Counted from the stretch's first letter, positions 23,193 through 32,390 are shown. The stretch is 45,165 nt of DNA from CAMAVH01 sp964628235 (GCA_964628235.1 CAZVLU010000028.1:1-45165), one strand, 5' to 3'. The notes: generated from the sequence alone by a model not told the origin. Numbers and translations: made by a program.

Positions 23193-23855
23193 ATGCCCGC
23201 CAAAGTCAAACTCGTCGAGACCCTCGGCCCCGATCACACCGCCTTGGTGCTGTTCGACACGCTCAACGGCTATCTGCATCCGAAGGATCCGAAAAAGCAG
23301 GCGTTCCTGGCCGAGCGCAAGATCCTTCCCAACATGCAGCGGCTGCTCAAGGGCGCGCGCAAAGCCGGCCTGACGACATTTTATCCGATGGGCTCGCATA
23401 CGGCCGGCGGCGTCGACACGGTCGCCCGGCTGACCGATACCGACATGGATCTCAATCCCTTCGACAAAAAGAAGAAGGAAACGATCAAGCCGCGCTTCTA
23501 CGCCGGCAGCAAGGAATCCGAGATCGCGCCGGAGCTGGCGCCGTTGCCGACGGATGTCGAAGTGCCGAAGCATCGCTGGAATTCCTTCTTCCAGACCAAG
23601 CTCGAGCTGTCGCTGCGCGTGCGCGGCCTGACCACCATCGTCCTGGCGGGCGGCTCGACCGACGTCGGGATCGCCAGCACGGCCTACGCCGCGCGCGATC
23701 TCGATCTCGGCCTCGTCATCGTGCGCGACTGCTGCTACTCGGCGCGCGGCAACAACAACCAGTTCTTCATGGAGCGGGTGTTCCCGCGCATGGGCCGCGT
23801 CATGGACACGGACGAGGTCGTCGCGTTGATGCTCAAGGGCGCGAAAAAGAAGTAA
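23193..23855 (+). CDS. Isochorismatase-like hydrolase
   Basis: A 220 aa protein of the isochorismatase/cysteine hydrolase superfamily: catalytic Asp22 in ALVLFDTLNGY, the Lys/Arg-rich VPKHRWNSFFQT around the middle, and the cis-peptide region AGGSTDVGIASTAYAARD. In amidohydrolase members the position after DV is the nucleophilic Cys; here it is Gly, as in EntB/PhzD-type isochorismatases, so it may cleave a vinyl ether or have lost activity. ATG at 23193; the frame is open upstream but that part overlaps the tRNA-Leu promoter region. First of three co-directional catabolic genes (15 nt to the next). Confidence 0.88.
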   Translation: MPAKVKLVETLGPDHTALVLFDTLNGYLHPKDPKKQAFLAERKILPNMQRLLKGARKAGLTTFYPMGSHTAGGVDTVARLTDTDMDLNPFDKKKKETIKPRFYAGSKESEIAPELAPLPTDVEVPKHRWNSFFQTKLELSLRVRGLTTIVLAGGSTDVGIASTAYAARDLDLGLVIVRDCCYSARGNNNQFFMERVFPRMGRVMDTDEVVALMLKGAKKK

Positions 23856-23869
23856 CGAAGGGAACAGCC

Positions 23870-24685
23870 ATGACCACCGTCAATCAAGTCGTCACCAAGA
23901 CCGTCAAGCTCGCCGGCGGCATGCCCGCCTTCGTCGCCGCGCCGGAGAACATGGGCAAGGTGCCGGTGATCGTGCTGATGCACGAGCGCTACGGCCTGGT
24001 GAAGCACACCATGGACCTCGCCACCCGCTTCGCCTGGGACGGCTATGTCTGCATCGCGCCGGACTGCTTTTACAAGCATCCCGATCAGGACGCCTTACAC
24101 GGCGGCAGCAGCCGTTACGACATCACCGATCCGGAGTCGGTCGAGTATCTCGGCATCGCCATCGACTATGCCAAAGAGATTCCCCAAGCCGACGCGACCA
24201 AGGTCGCGGTCAAAGGCGTCTGCCAGACCGGCCGCCATCCGCTGGTGATCGCCGCAACGCGGCCGATCAGCGCCGCCCTGGTGTGGTACGGCGCCGCCTC
24301 GCCGCGCGAGTGGGAAGTGACCAAGGATTACCCGCAGCCGCTCGAAGACATCATCGCCAAGGTCGAATGCCCGATCCTCGGCGTGTTCGGCGAGGCCGAC
24401 CACATCATCTCGCTCGACGACGTGCGCAAGTTCCGCGGCGTGCTCGAGGGGCAGGGCAAGAACTTCGAGATCAACGTCTATCGCGCCGCGCCGCACGGCT
24501 GGCTCAACGACACCATGCCGGGCCGTTATCGCCGCGCCCAGGCTGAAGCGGCGTGGACCGACCAGTTGATCTTCCTCGATGAGGTCTTCGCCGGCGGCTT
24601 CGACGATCAAAGCACGCGCGTGCAGCGCTACAACGCCGAGGTCGGCCCCGACTACGACTTCAAGAAGAACGTGCGGTTGGAGTAG
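23870..24685 (+). CDS. Dienelactone hydrolase family protein
   Basis: A 271 aa alpha/beta hydrolase of the dienelactone hydrolase family. Probable triad: Cys118 in VKGVCQTGRHP, Asp177 in FGEADHI and His209 in APHGW; the early part has VIVLMHERYGL. Dienelactone hydrolases open lactones in aromatic-ring degradation, but many homologues act on other esters. ATG start, 14 nt after the isochorismatase-like stop; the SDR gene follows 5 nt after its stop, so the three genes form one operon. Confidence 0.9.
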   Translation: MTTVNQVVTKTVKLAGGMPAFVAAPENMGKVPVIVLMHERYGLVKHTMDLATRFAWDGYVCIAPDCFYKHPDQDALHGGSSRYDITDPESVEYLGIAIDYAKEIPQADATKVAVKGVCQTGRHPLVIAATRPISAALVWYGAASPREWEVTKDYPQPLEDIIAKVECPILGVFGEADHIISLDDVRKFRGVLEGQGKNFEINVYRAAPHGWLNDTMPGRYRRAQAEAAWTDQLIFLDEVFAGGFDDQSTRVQRYNAEVGPDYDFKKNVRLE

Positions 24686-24690
24686 CGGCC

Positions 24691-25461
24691 ATGGGCGTCG
24701 CCGACGACAGCTTCCTGCGCGCCGGCGACGGCATGGTGGTGACGGGCGCCGCGCAGGGCATCGGCCGGGCGGTGGCGCTGCGTCTTGCCGGCCAGAGCGC
24801 GCGGCTCGCCTTATGGGACGTCAAGCCGGACGGCTTGGCGGAGACCGCCGCGCTGTGCCGCAAAGCCGGCGCCGAAGTCCTGACCGCCGAGGTCGACATG
24901 GGCGAGGCGGCGGCGGTGGCGGCGGCGGCCAAAGCGGTCGGCGCCGCGTGGGCCGCGCCCTTCGGCTTCGTGTCCAACGCCGGCATTTTTCCGCGTTCGG
25001 CGATTCTGGAGACCGATCCGGCGGTATGGGAGCGCGTGCTCAAGATCAATCTGATCGGCGCGTTTCTCTGCGCGCGATATCTCGGCCCGATGATGGTCGC
25101 GCGCAAGCGCGGCGCGGTCGTCATGATCGCGTCGGGCCGCGCCTTGCAAGGCACGCCGCGCGGCGCGCATTACGCGGCCTCGAAAGCGGGGCTGGTCTCC
25201 TTCACGAAATCCCTGGCGCTCGAACTGGCGCCGCATGGCATCCGCGCCAATTGCGTGATCCCCGGCGTGACCGAAACCGCGCAGCCGCTCGAGGATTCGA
25301 CGCTGGAGGAAGTCCGCGCGCGCGGCAGCCGCATCCCCTTGGGACGGATCGGCCAGCCGGAGGACATCGCTGCCGGCGTCGCCATGCTGCTCGGCCCGGA
25401 TGCCGTCTATATGACCGGCCAATCCGTCGCGCTCAACGGCGGCGCCATCATGATTCCCTGA
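24691..25461 (+). CDS. Short-chain dehydrogenase/reductase
   Basis: A 256 aa classical SDR: cofactor motif TGAAQGIG (18-25), SNAG in FGFVSNAGIFPRS, the catalytic Ser in VMIASGRALQG (IASG), and YAASKAG with the Tyr and Lys. The C-terminus ends GQSVALNGGAIMIP, as in the FabG-like/3-ketoacyl and sugar dehydrogenase branch. Substrate unknown; operon context suggests oxidation of a hydroxyl in an aromatic or lactone catabolic route. It is the last gene before a strong terminator. Confidence 0.92.
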   Translation: MGVADDSFLRAGDGMVVTGAAQGIGRAVALRLAGQSARLALWDVKPDGLAETAALCRKAGAEVLTAEVDMGEAAAVAAAAKAVGAAWAAPFGFVSNAGIFPRSAILETDPAVWERVLKINLIGAFLCARYLGPMMVARKRGAVVMIASGRALQGTPRGAHYAASKAGLVSFTKSLALELAPHGIRANCVIPGVTETAQPLEDSTLEEVRARGSRIPLGRIGQPEDIAAGVAMLLGPDAVYMTGQSVALNGGAIMIP

Positions 25462-25480
25462 GGTTTCCCGCGTCGATGCG

Positions 25481-25512
25481 AAAAAGCCCCGGACCTTCGG
25501 TCCGGGGCTTTT
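25481..25512. terminator. Bidirectional terminator after the SDR gene
   Basis: A 14-bp stem AAAAGCCCCGGACC / GGTCCGGGGCTTTT with a tight TTC loop, T-rich on both strands. It serves the convergent SDR operon and Bug receptor gene. Confidence 0.93.
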
Positions 25513-25531
25513 CATTTGGCCGTTCGCGCGG

Positions 25532-26572
25532 CTATTTGACGTTATAGAGCGAGAGCATGCGGGCTTTCGCCGCTTCGGGCGCGTTGTAGGTCTCGGTCAA
25601 CAACTGGGCGATCGCCTCGCCGCTCTTCGGCGCGGCGTCGACTTCGAGATTCGATTTCGCTGCGGCGTCGAGGAACTCCTTGTCTTTGAACGTATCCATC
25701 AGGGCCTTGCGCAACGCGGCGACGCGGTCGGCCGGGACGTTCGGCGGCGCGAGATAGGGCCGGCCGGCCTCGAGCGGCGCCATGGCGACATCCAACAGCG
25801 CTTTATCGTCGGCGCTGGTCGCGATCTCGCGGGCGACCGGCACATCGGGCAGCTCCGGATGCGGCTTGCGACCGTACTGGACGAGCAGCTTCACCTTCTT
25901 TTCCTTGATCCATTCCGGCTTGGTCGCCTTCAGGCTGCTCCAGAAGGTGCTGGGATAGCCGTCCAATTCGCCGCGCTCGACGGCGAGGAAAGCTTCGGTC
26001 TGGCCCGGATAGCCGCCGACCATCTTCAGTTTGGTGTCGAAGACGCTGTTCAGGATGCGCGCGTAGAACGCCGGGGTCGAGGCGGTGCCGGAGGTGCCGA
26101 CGACGGTCTCGATCTTCTTGGCGTCGTCGAGCGTGCTGGCCTTGGCCGTGTGCCAGACCAGCAGCAGGCCGATCTCGGTGTTGGGCGAGCCGAGCCAGTT
26201 GAACTTCAGGGGATCGAACTGCGCCGCCTTGTTGCCGAGGATCGGCTCGAACGGCACCGTGTTCTGCAAGGCGCCGATCACCGAACCATCCTTCAGGGCG
26301 ACATTGTAAAGATTGTTGGCGGCGGTGACGCCGCCGGCGCCCGGCATGTTCTGCACGACGGCATTGGGCGCGCCCGGAATATGCTTGCCGATGCTGCGCG
26401 CGATGAGGCGGGCGTAAAGATCGTAGCCGCCGCCGGGGCTCGAGCTGACGATGAGCGTGAGGTCCTTGCCCTTGTAAAAATCGCTGATCGCGTCGGCGTG
26501 GGCGGTCGTGGCGAACGGAGCGGCGGCAAGAAGAAGGGATAAAGCGAAGCGGCGGGGGCGGATCGAGGTCAT
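25532..26572 (-). CDS. Bug/TctC-type tripartite tricarboxylate transporter receptor
   Basis: A 346 aa periplasmic binding protein with a Tat/Sec-like signal (MTSIRPRRFALSLLLAAAPF, then ATTAHADA). Bug hallmarks: LIVSSSPGGGYDLYARLIAR, IPGAPNAVVQNMPGAGG and AVERGELDGYPSTFW. No TctA/TctB genes are in the window; the nearest membrane protein is the AbrB-type gene upstream, separated by 345 bp. I chose ATG at 26572, just before the signal peptide; a longer frame from 26671 reads as non-conserved. The ligand is unknown; a small carboxylate is usual. Confidence 0.9.
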   Translation of the reverse strand: MTSIRPRRFALSLLLAAAPFATTAHADAISDFYKGKDLTLIVSSSPGGGYDLYARLIARSIGKHIPGAPNAVVQNMPGAGGVTAANNLYNVALKDGSVIGALQNTVPFEPILGNKAAQFDPLKFNWLGSPNTEIGLLLVWHTAKASTLDDAKKIETVVGTSGTASTPAFYARILNSVFDTKLKMVGGYPGQTEAFLAVERGELDGYPSTFWSSLKATKPEWIKEKKVKLLVQYGRKPHPELPDVPVAREIATSADDKALLDVAMAPLEAGRPYLAPPNVPADRVAALRKALMDTFKDKEFLDAAAKSNLEVDAAPKSGEAIAQLLTETYNAPEAAKARMLSLYNVK

Positions 26573-26917
26573 GGAAAGCCTTTGCGTTGGGGGTCGATCG
26601 ACGAAGCGGTGCGAAGCAGAGCGCGCTTTCGACGTGATGACTGACAAGCAAGAGCCGTGCCGGAAAGCCATGCGCGCAATCTTGGCGTATCAGGCCATTC
26701 TAGGCGGGTCGGAGCGACCAGCGCAGCTTGCTTTTTGTGCAAGCGACCGGGCGATGCCGATCATGCTTGGTCTCGCGCGCGACATGACGCATAAGCCAAG
26801 CTCCAGTCTTGCGGCCGATGAAACCTCTCTCATTTCACCATCACGGATGATGAAACGAAAGCAGCTTCTCGTATGGCTCGCTTCAAGATCGCGCATGTCG
26901 CAAGATATTGCCCCGCA
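26573..26917 (-). promoter_or_regulatory. Intergenic region upstream of the Bug receptor gene
   Basis: A 345-bp gap without a convincing gene; short open frames in both directions have no family features or ribosome-binding site. It holds a near-perfect dyad at 26833-26855: TTTCA and TGAAA outer arms, CATC and GATG inner arms, one mismatch, ACG centre. This is a candidate operator for the receptor gene. Confidence 0.4.
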
Positions 26918-28012
26918 TTAGGAATTGTCTTTCGTTCCCAATCGGTTCCATTGGCGCTGCAATGGCTTGAAACTGAGCGGGGCGACCACGACCGAAAGCA
27001 CGATTCGCACCAAATGGTGGATCGTGATGAAGGCGACGTCGATGCCCAGGGCCAGGGCGATGAGAGTCATTTCCACCAACCCGCCGGGCGATAACGATAG
27101 CAGCAAGGCTTCGCTTTTGAAGCCGGTGACGTAATGGATGCCGTAGGAAAACACCACGGCGCAAACCATCAACAACACGGCCGAGCCGACGGCGATCTTG
27201 AGCGTGCCGGCGATCTCGCGCAGGCGCACGCCGACATAACGGCAGCCGAGGCTGGAGCCGAGGATGATCTGCGCCAGCACAATCAGCTCAGCCGGCGGCT
27301 TGGAGGCGGTGATCTGTGTCAAATGGGCGATCGCGCTAACGATCAACGGTCCGGTGAAGCGGTAGGCCGGGAGATGCACCAGCTTGCCGGCGAAAAATCC
27401 GACGGCGCCGCAGGCCGCCAGGATCAGTCCGTCCAGCAGGGCGAAGTCGGCGATCGGCACGCTGTTCGAGCCGACGCCGAGACCGCCTTGCGGCACGTAG
27501 CCTTCAATGAGACGGAACCAGACCGGAATGGTGATGACGACCAGCAGGATGCGCGTGCCATGGGCGAGGAATATCTTGCGATCGTCGCCGCCCATTTGCC
27601 CGCCCATGACGACCATCTCCATGAGGCCGCCAGGGATCGAGGCGAAATAGCAAGTGGCGAAGTCGTATCCGCCGACCTTGCGGAAATAGAGGATCAGCAG
27701 GCCGACGGTGAAAACGACATAGAGCGCCAGCATCGTCATGCTGACGGCATATTCGCGGGCGTCTTGCAATGCATGGGGCGTGAAGGAGCTGCCGAGCATC
27801 ACGCCGATCAAGATCACCATCGGTTCGCGCAGGACATATTGGACGCGCACCTTGGCGCCGGCGAGCGCCAGCACGGTGACGACGCAAACCGGCCCGAGCA
27901 TCCAGGGCAAGGGGAAGGTCAGGGCGCGAAAGGCGAGCGCGCCGATCACGCCCGGCACGATGGCGAGAGTCAGCGGGGCGATATGCTGAGAGAGAAATTG
28001 TCGCGGCCTCAC
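26918..28012 (-). CDS. AbrB-type integral membrane protein
   Basis: A 364 aa membrane protein with about ten hydrophobic helices and internal duplication, matching the AbrB_dup family (YgbM-like; in Pseudomonas AbrB is a putative ammonia monooxygenase/transport protein). Motifs: FPLPWMLGPV, VILIGVMLGSSF, CYFASIPGGLMEMV, and the repeat LSLSPGGLVEMTLIA. I placed the start at GTG 28012-28010, with GGGAG 10 nt upstream, since further upstream the frame is antisense-like and runs into argE. The family's function is unknown; a carboxylate transporter role beside Bug receptors is speculative. Confidence 0.82.
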   Translation of the reverse strand: MRPRQFLSQHIAPLTLAIVPGVIGALAFRALTFPLPWMLGPVCVVTVLALAGAKVRVQYVLREPMVILIGVMLGSSFTPHALQDAREYAVSMTMLALYVVFTVGLLILYFRKVGGYDFATCYFASIPGGLMEMVVMGGQMGGDDRKIFLAHGTRILLVVITIPVWFRLIEGYVPQGGLGVGSNSVPIADFALLDGLILAACGAVGFFAGKLVHLPAYRFTGPLIVSAIAHLTQITASKPPAELIVLAQIILGSSLGCRYVGVRLREIAGTLKIAVGSAVLLMVCAVVFSYGIHYVTGFKSEALLLSLSPGGLVEMTLIALALGIDVAFITIHHLVRIVLSVVVAPLSFKPLQRQWNRLGTKDNS

Positions 28013-28103
28013 GGGGCGAAGGTCTCCCAGATGATGCGGGCGCCCGGACGAGTCGGGCAGATGATGGCAGGGCAGGCACGTCCCGACAGGGGCGCTGTGC
28101 AGC

Positions 28104-29285
28104 TCAGCGGGCGCAGATGCCGGCGACCATGCGCAGCAAGAACGCTTCGCAGCGAGCGATTTGATCGAGGGCGACGTACTCGTCAGGCTTATGCGCCTGG
28201 GCGATATGCCCTGGGCCGCAGACGATGGTCGGAATCTCCGCCCCTTGGTAGAGGCCGGCCTCGGTGCCGAAGCTGACCTTGCGGGCAATATTATCGCCGG
28301 TTGCGGCCAGAGCAAGCTTAAGCAGGGCATCGTCGTCGTTCGGCAGCAATCCGGGCGCGCGCGATAGCTCCTCAAACAAGATCTCGGCTTGTGGCGCGGT
28401 GCGGCGCATGTCGGCCAGCACATGATCGAAGGCGTGACGCTTCACTTCCTCGAACAGGCCGAGGGGATCTTGCGACGGCAGATTGCGGATCTCGAAATCG
28501 AAACTGCAATCGCGCGGCACGATATTGAGCGCCGTGCCGCCCTGCACCATGCCGGTTTGCACAGTTGTATAGGGCGGCTCAAAACCGGGCTCGAACGGCC
28601 CATTCTCGCGCAAGCGACGGGCGAGCGCTTTGAGTTTGCCGATAATCTCGGCTGCGGACTCGACGGCGTTACAGGCATTTTCAGGCAGGGCGGAGTGGCC
28701 CTCTTTGCCGTGCACGCGACAGCGCATGGCGAGACGGCCTTTATGGCCATTGACCACATGCATGCCGGTCGGTTCGCCGATCAGGCAGAAGGCCGGGCGC
28801 CCTGGCATGTCGCGCAATTGCGCCGCGAGTTGCCGCGCGCCGAGGCAGCCGACCTCTTCATCGAAGGTGAAGGCGAAATGCACGGGGCGGCGCAAGTCTT
28901 GCCGCTTCAAAGCCGGCAAAAGCGCCAAAGCGACGGCGATGAAGCCCTTCATATCGCAGGCGCCGCGACCATAAAGCAGGCCGTCCGCTTCGCGCAGATC
29001 AAAGGGATCGCTCGACCAGTCTTGGCCATCGACCGGCACCACGTCGGTATGGCCGGACAGCATCAGCCCGCCGACATCCTTCGGACCCAGCGTGGCATAG
29101 AGGTTGGCTTTGCCGCCGCTGCTGTCGCGAGAGAGGGTCGAATCGACGCCGTGGTCGGCCAACCGGTCGCGCAAAAACTCGATCAATGCCAGATTGGAAT
29201 TGCGGCTCGTCGTGTCGAAACCGATCAGGCGGCGCAGCAGATCGACGGAATCGGAAGCCTCGGCGCCGTCGGCCTGAGCCCTCAT
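28104..29285 (-). CDS. argE: Acetylornithine deacetylase (ArgE-type M20 peptidase)
   Basis: A 393 aa M20 metallohydrolase that fits ArgE: SGHTDVVPVDGQDW (metal His79), YGRGACDMKGF (bridging Asp111), FDEEVGCLGA (catalytic Glu143/Glu144), IGEPTGM, and HNxx-like KEGHSALP. ArgE releases ornithine from N-acetylornithine; related deacetylases act on other N-acyl amino acids, so the exact substrate is not proven. ATG start, 13 nt after the nadK stop; nadK and argE form an operon, perhaps with the AbrB-type gene (91 nt on). Confidence 0.88.
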   Translation of the reverse strand: MRAQADGAEASDSVDLLRRLIGFDTTSRNSNLALIEFLRDRLADHGVDSTLSRDSSGGKANLYATLGPKDVGGLMLSGHTDVVPVDGQDWSSDPFDLREADGLLYGRGACDMKGFIAVALALLPALKRQDLRRPVHFAFTFDEEVGCLGARQLAAQLRDMPGRPAFCLIGEPTGMHVVNGHKGRLAMRCRVHGKEGHSALPENACNAVESAAEIIGKLKALARRLRENGPFEPGFEPPYTTVQTGMVQGGTALNIVPRDCSFDFEIRNLPSQDPLGLFEEVKRHAFDHVLADMRRTAPQAEILFEELSRAPGLLPNDDDALLKLALAATGDNIARKVSFGTEAGLYQGAEIPTIVCGPGHIAQAHKPDEYVALDQIARCEAFLLRMVAGICAR

Positions 29286-29298
29286 GGTTGGCGACCGG

Positions 29299-30066
29299 TC
29301 ATGGCTCGAACTGTTCCTTGACGATTCTCTCTTCCAGATTGTGCTCCGGGTCGAACAGCAAGGTCAGGTCCATGGCTGGCTCTTCCGTCACGTGCACGCG
29401 CACGACATCGCGCACCTCGGTGTAATCGGCGACGGCCGACACGGGGCGCTTGTCATGTTCAAGAATATCGAAGGTCACGCTTGCCGTGCTCGGCAACAGC
29501 GCGCCACGCCAGCGACGCGGACGGAAGGCGCTGATCGGCGTGAGCGCGAGCAGCCCGGCGCCGAGCGGGATGATCGGACCATGGGCGGACAGGTTGTAGG
29601 CTGTGCTGCCGGCCGGCGTCGAGACCAGAGCGCCGTCGCAGATCAGTTCGTCGAGACGTTGGACATTGTCGATAGAAATCCGCAATTTCGCGGCCTGTCG
29701 CGTCTCGCGGAGCAACGAGACTTCGTTGATCGCCAAGGCGTCGTGCTCTTTGCCATTGGCGGTTGTGGCGCGCATCCGCAGGGGGTGCACGGTGACTGGC
29801 GTCGCGGCCTTGAGGCGCTCGATCAGCCGCGCTTCCCGATAGGTGTTCATCAGGAAGCCGACAGAACCGCGGTGCATGCCGTAAATCGGCACCTGCCGTT
29901 TGATGTGGCGATGCAGGGTTTGCAGCATATGGCCGTCGCCGCCGAGCGCGACGATGACTTCGGCCTTGGCCGGCGAGACGTTGCCGTAGCGGCCCGTCAG
30001 GCGCTGCAGGGCTTCTTGGGCTTGTGCGGCGCGCGACGCGACGAAAGCGATTTTGCGGTTCGGCAT
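29299..30066 (-). CDS. nadK: NAD kinase
   Basis: Phosphorylates NAD to NADP. The 255 aa product is at the short end of the family, typical of alphaproteobacteria. Motifs: VIVALGGDGHMLQT with GGDG at 42-45, YGMHRGSVGFLMN, INEVSLLRE (NE/D motif) and TPAGSTAYNLSAHGPI. ATG start. It lies downstream of the Sel1/ankyrin gene (108-bp gap) and upstream of argE. Confidence 0.95.
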   Translation of the reverse strand: MPNRKIAFVASRAAQAQEALQRLTGRYGNVSPAKAEVIVALGGDGHMLQTLHRHIKRQVPIYGMHRGSVGFLMNTYREARLIERLKAATPVTVHPLRMRATTANGKEHDALAINEVSLLRETRQAAKLRISIDNVQRLDELICDGALVSTPAGSTAYNLSAHGPIIPLGAGLLALTPISAFRPRRWRGALLPSTASVTFDILEHDKRPVSAVADYTEVRDVVRVHVTEEPAMDLTLLFDPEHNLEERIVKEQFEP

Positions 30067-30174
30067 GACGATCTTGCGATAACGGCTGATGGCCCGGTGA
30101 GTCGTGAACGGTCAGACTACACTGCGCGCCGCCCGACGGCCAGCGGCGCCGAGCTTCGGCTGAAAGGCCCCGCT

Positions 30175-32304
30175 TCAGCCGCGCGATGCGGCCTGCAGCA
30201 AGCGTGTCGTTTCGGCTTGCCGGCCTTGTAGCGCGTAGTCCAGAGCGGTTTTGCCGCTGCGATCGCGCAGATTCGGGTTGGCGCGCTTTTGCAGCAGAAG
30301 CCTGACCACTTCGGCGTGACCGTTCCATGCGGCGCGCATCAGGGCTGTCATGCCCTCGGCGTCCTGAGCGTTGATCGGCATATCGGCTTCGATCAAGCGA
30401 TCGGCGACTTCGGCATGACCGTTGATGGCCGCCCACATCAGGGCATTCTTTCCGCTGCTGTCGGTACTTCGCGTGTCGGCACCCTGCTCGAGCAGGGCGT
30501 TGAGGATTTTCCCGTAACCCCGCCACGCGGCTTCGATCGTCGCGGTCCGCCCGTCGCCATCGGGCTTGTTGGCGTCCGAGCCTTGGGCGAGCAGGACGTA
30601 AACAGCTTCAACGTCGCCAAGCGTCGTTGCGACGCGCAGTTGATCTTCGCGCGGCGGTTGCTGAACGCGGTCGTCGGGCTTGGGGTTCGACAGGACGAAA
30701 ACTTGACGGAGCTGGCTACGGCGCTGACGGGCTCGCAAATCATCCCGGAGGGTCATCTGCCGCTCGATGCGTTCGAGGGCTTCGCTGGCTTGTTTGCTGC
30801 CCTGTTCGGCCGCGGCAGAAAGCCAGGCATGGGCTTCCGCCAAATCGCGCGGTCGAACGCTGCCTTCGACGGACAGCGCGGCGCTCAGCAATTGGGCAGG
30901 CACGTATCCGTTCAAGCTGGCGCGTTGCAAATATTGCAGGCCTTTTTCAACATCGCGCGGCTGGCCATTTCCCGTGAGAAAAATCTCGGCCAGGCTGAAT
31001 TGGGCATGGGCGTATCCCTGTTCAGCCGCCGACGCCATCCGAGATATGGATTGCTGCAAGGCTGGAGCGCTCTCTGCCGCCGCTGCCGCCTGTGCGGGGC
31101 TACGCGCTTGCGCAGCGACAATCTCTCCGACCGTCTCGTCGAGGCGCGGCAGGGCTTGGACGAGAGGTTGAAGGCTTTTTGCAACGTCGTCTCCCTTTGC
31201 GAAGGCGGCGGCCCCTGAGAGCGATTCGGAAGCCGATGCGGCTTGGGTTGAAGCCGTCGCTGCGTCAGACGTCGGCGCTGTCACGGCAAGCCCTTGCGGC
31301 GAAGGATTCTGCCTTGGGGACAAGGCGGCTTGCGTCTCAGATGCGCTAGTAGGAATTTGTAGCGCGTCGGCTTGCGGCGCAGCGGTTATAACCTGAGCCT
31401 GCGAGGACGCCGTTGCTGTCGCGGCATTCGCGATCGCTGCTTGCGCTGCGGCGGACGATGGCTGCGCTTGAACTGGAGAGGTTCGCGACGGCGCTGACGC
31501 GCTGGACTGACTCTGCGGCGTGGCGCTTTGCATCGTTGCGCCCGCTGGACTTTGCTCTGACCCAGCCGCACTCTGTTCCTGCGCTGAAGCGGATTGCGTC
31601 GCAGAAGTTGCGCGCTGAGCTTGGGCCTCCGCGGTTTGCGCTGTGACGCCAGGGCTTTGTGACCGAGATGCGGCAGGCAAACTTTCGGTCTCTGCGACGG
31701 CGGCATCCTTTGATATTCGCGCATCTGCCTCTGATTTCGCGTCCCGAGCCTGAGACGATTGCCCTGTCGCGGAGGCTGCGGCAGCCTCAATCGGACTTTG
31801 TTGCGGCGTTGGAGCGACGGAGGCAGAGGCTTCCTGGCTTGAACGCTGCGCTGCGGCTTGTCCGGTCGGCGACTGTGCGCTTGTCGCGTCGCGCGCCTCG
31901 GCGGATCGCGCTTGATCGACAGGGCTCTGCGCATCGGCAGCGGCGCGAGTCGATTGATTCGGCGTTTGGCTTTGCTCGTCGACTTTGTTGTCGGCCGCTT
32001 GCGTCAGCGAGCTTGATCCGGCGGCGCTTTGCAGTTTGCTGCGTTGGCCGGCGTCGGATTCGGTATTGATCGCGTCGGAGAGGAGGCCCCGGCCTCCGGC
32101 TGCGGCGAGTATTTCTGCCAAAGGCCGGGCGGCGGCTTTGTCGATCGCGGCGGCGAATTCAGGCGTTACTGTCGCGATTTCGATGCCTTTCGGTTCGACC
32201 GGCGGCTCGTCTTCTGTCAAAAATAAGAAGTGAGGCAAGCCGTACAAAAGTAGGGCCAGCAAGCCTCCATGTAGAATGACGGAAAAGGTGCTGCCGCGAA
32301 TCAC
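30175..32304 (-). CDS. TolA-like anchored protein with Sel1 and ankyrin repeats
   Basis: A 709 aa protein. Residues 8-28 form an N-terminal membrane anchor (FSVILHGGLLALLLYGLPHF) followed by the EPPVEPKGIEIATV turn seen in TolA/TonB-type proteins. Residues 80-410 are a very long Ala/Ser/Gln-rich low-complexity stretch, probably spanning the periplasm. Residues 420-515 hold about three Sel1-like repeats (GYAHAQFSLAEIFLTGNG; LAEAHAWLSAAAEQGSKQA). Residues 553-705 hold four to five ankyrin repeats (GKNALMWAAINGHAEVADRL; GMTALMRAAWNGHAEVVRLL). It is probably an envelope scaffold. GTG start with GGGGAA 7 nt upstream. I do not know a family with this exact architecture. Confidence 0.85.
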   Translation of the reverse strand: MIRGSTFSVILHGGLLALLLYGLPHFLFLTEDEPPVEPKGIEIATVTPEFAAAIDKAAARPLAEILAAAGGRGLLSDAINTESDAGQRSKLQSAAGSSSLTQAADNKVDEQSQTPNQSTRAAADAQSPVDQARSAEARDATSAQSPTGQAAAQRSSQEASASVAPTPQQSPIEAAAASATGQSSQARDAKSEADARISKDAAVAETESLPAASRSQSPGVTAQTAEAQAQRATSATQSASAQEQSAAGSEQSPAGATMQSATPQSQSSASAPSRTSPVQAQPSSAAAQAAIANAATATASSQAQVITAAPQADALQIPTSASETQAALSPRQNPSPQGLAVTAPTSDAATASTQAASASESLSGAAAFAKGDDVAKSLQPLVQALPRLDETVGEIVAAQARSPAQAAAAAESAPALQQSISRMASAAEQGYAHAQFSLAEIFLTGNGQPRDVEKGLQYLQRASLNGYVPAQLLSAALSVEGSVRPRDLAEAHAWLSAAAEQGSKQASEALERIERQMTLRDDLRARQRRSQLRQVFVLSNPKPDDRVQQPPREDQLRVATTLGDVEAVYVLLAQGSDANKPDGDGRTATIEAAWRGYGKILNALLEQGADTRSTDSSGKNALMWAAINGHAEVADRLIEADMPINAQDAEGMTALMRAAWNGHAEVVRLLLQKRANPNLRDRSGKTALDYALQGRQAETTRLLQAASRG

Positions 32305-32390
32305 GATGTTCCCCGGTCGCGGTTGGGTTGGGCCGCGTCAAATCATACTCATTTTAATCGCCAATGGACTTGCGCGCTAGCGCGGGTCAG

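Noticed and set aside
26508..26921. Open frame of 137 codons on the plus strand upstream of the Bug receptor
   Set aside because: Starts inside the antisense of the receptor's signal peptide, has no ribosome-binding site or motif; the gap looks like promoter DNA.
27134..28276. Plus-strand open frame of 380 codons opposite the AbrB-type gene
   Set aside because: Translation is hydrophilic and His/Asp/Gln-rich, the mirror of a membrane protein; no ribosome-binding site.
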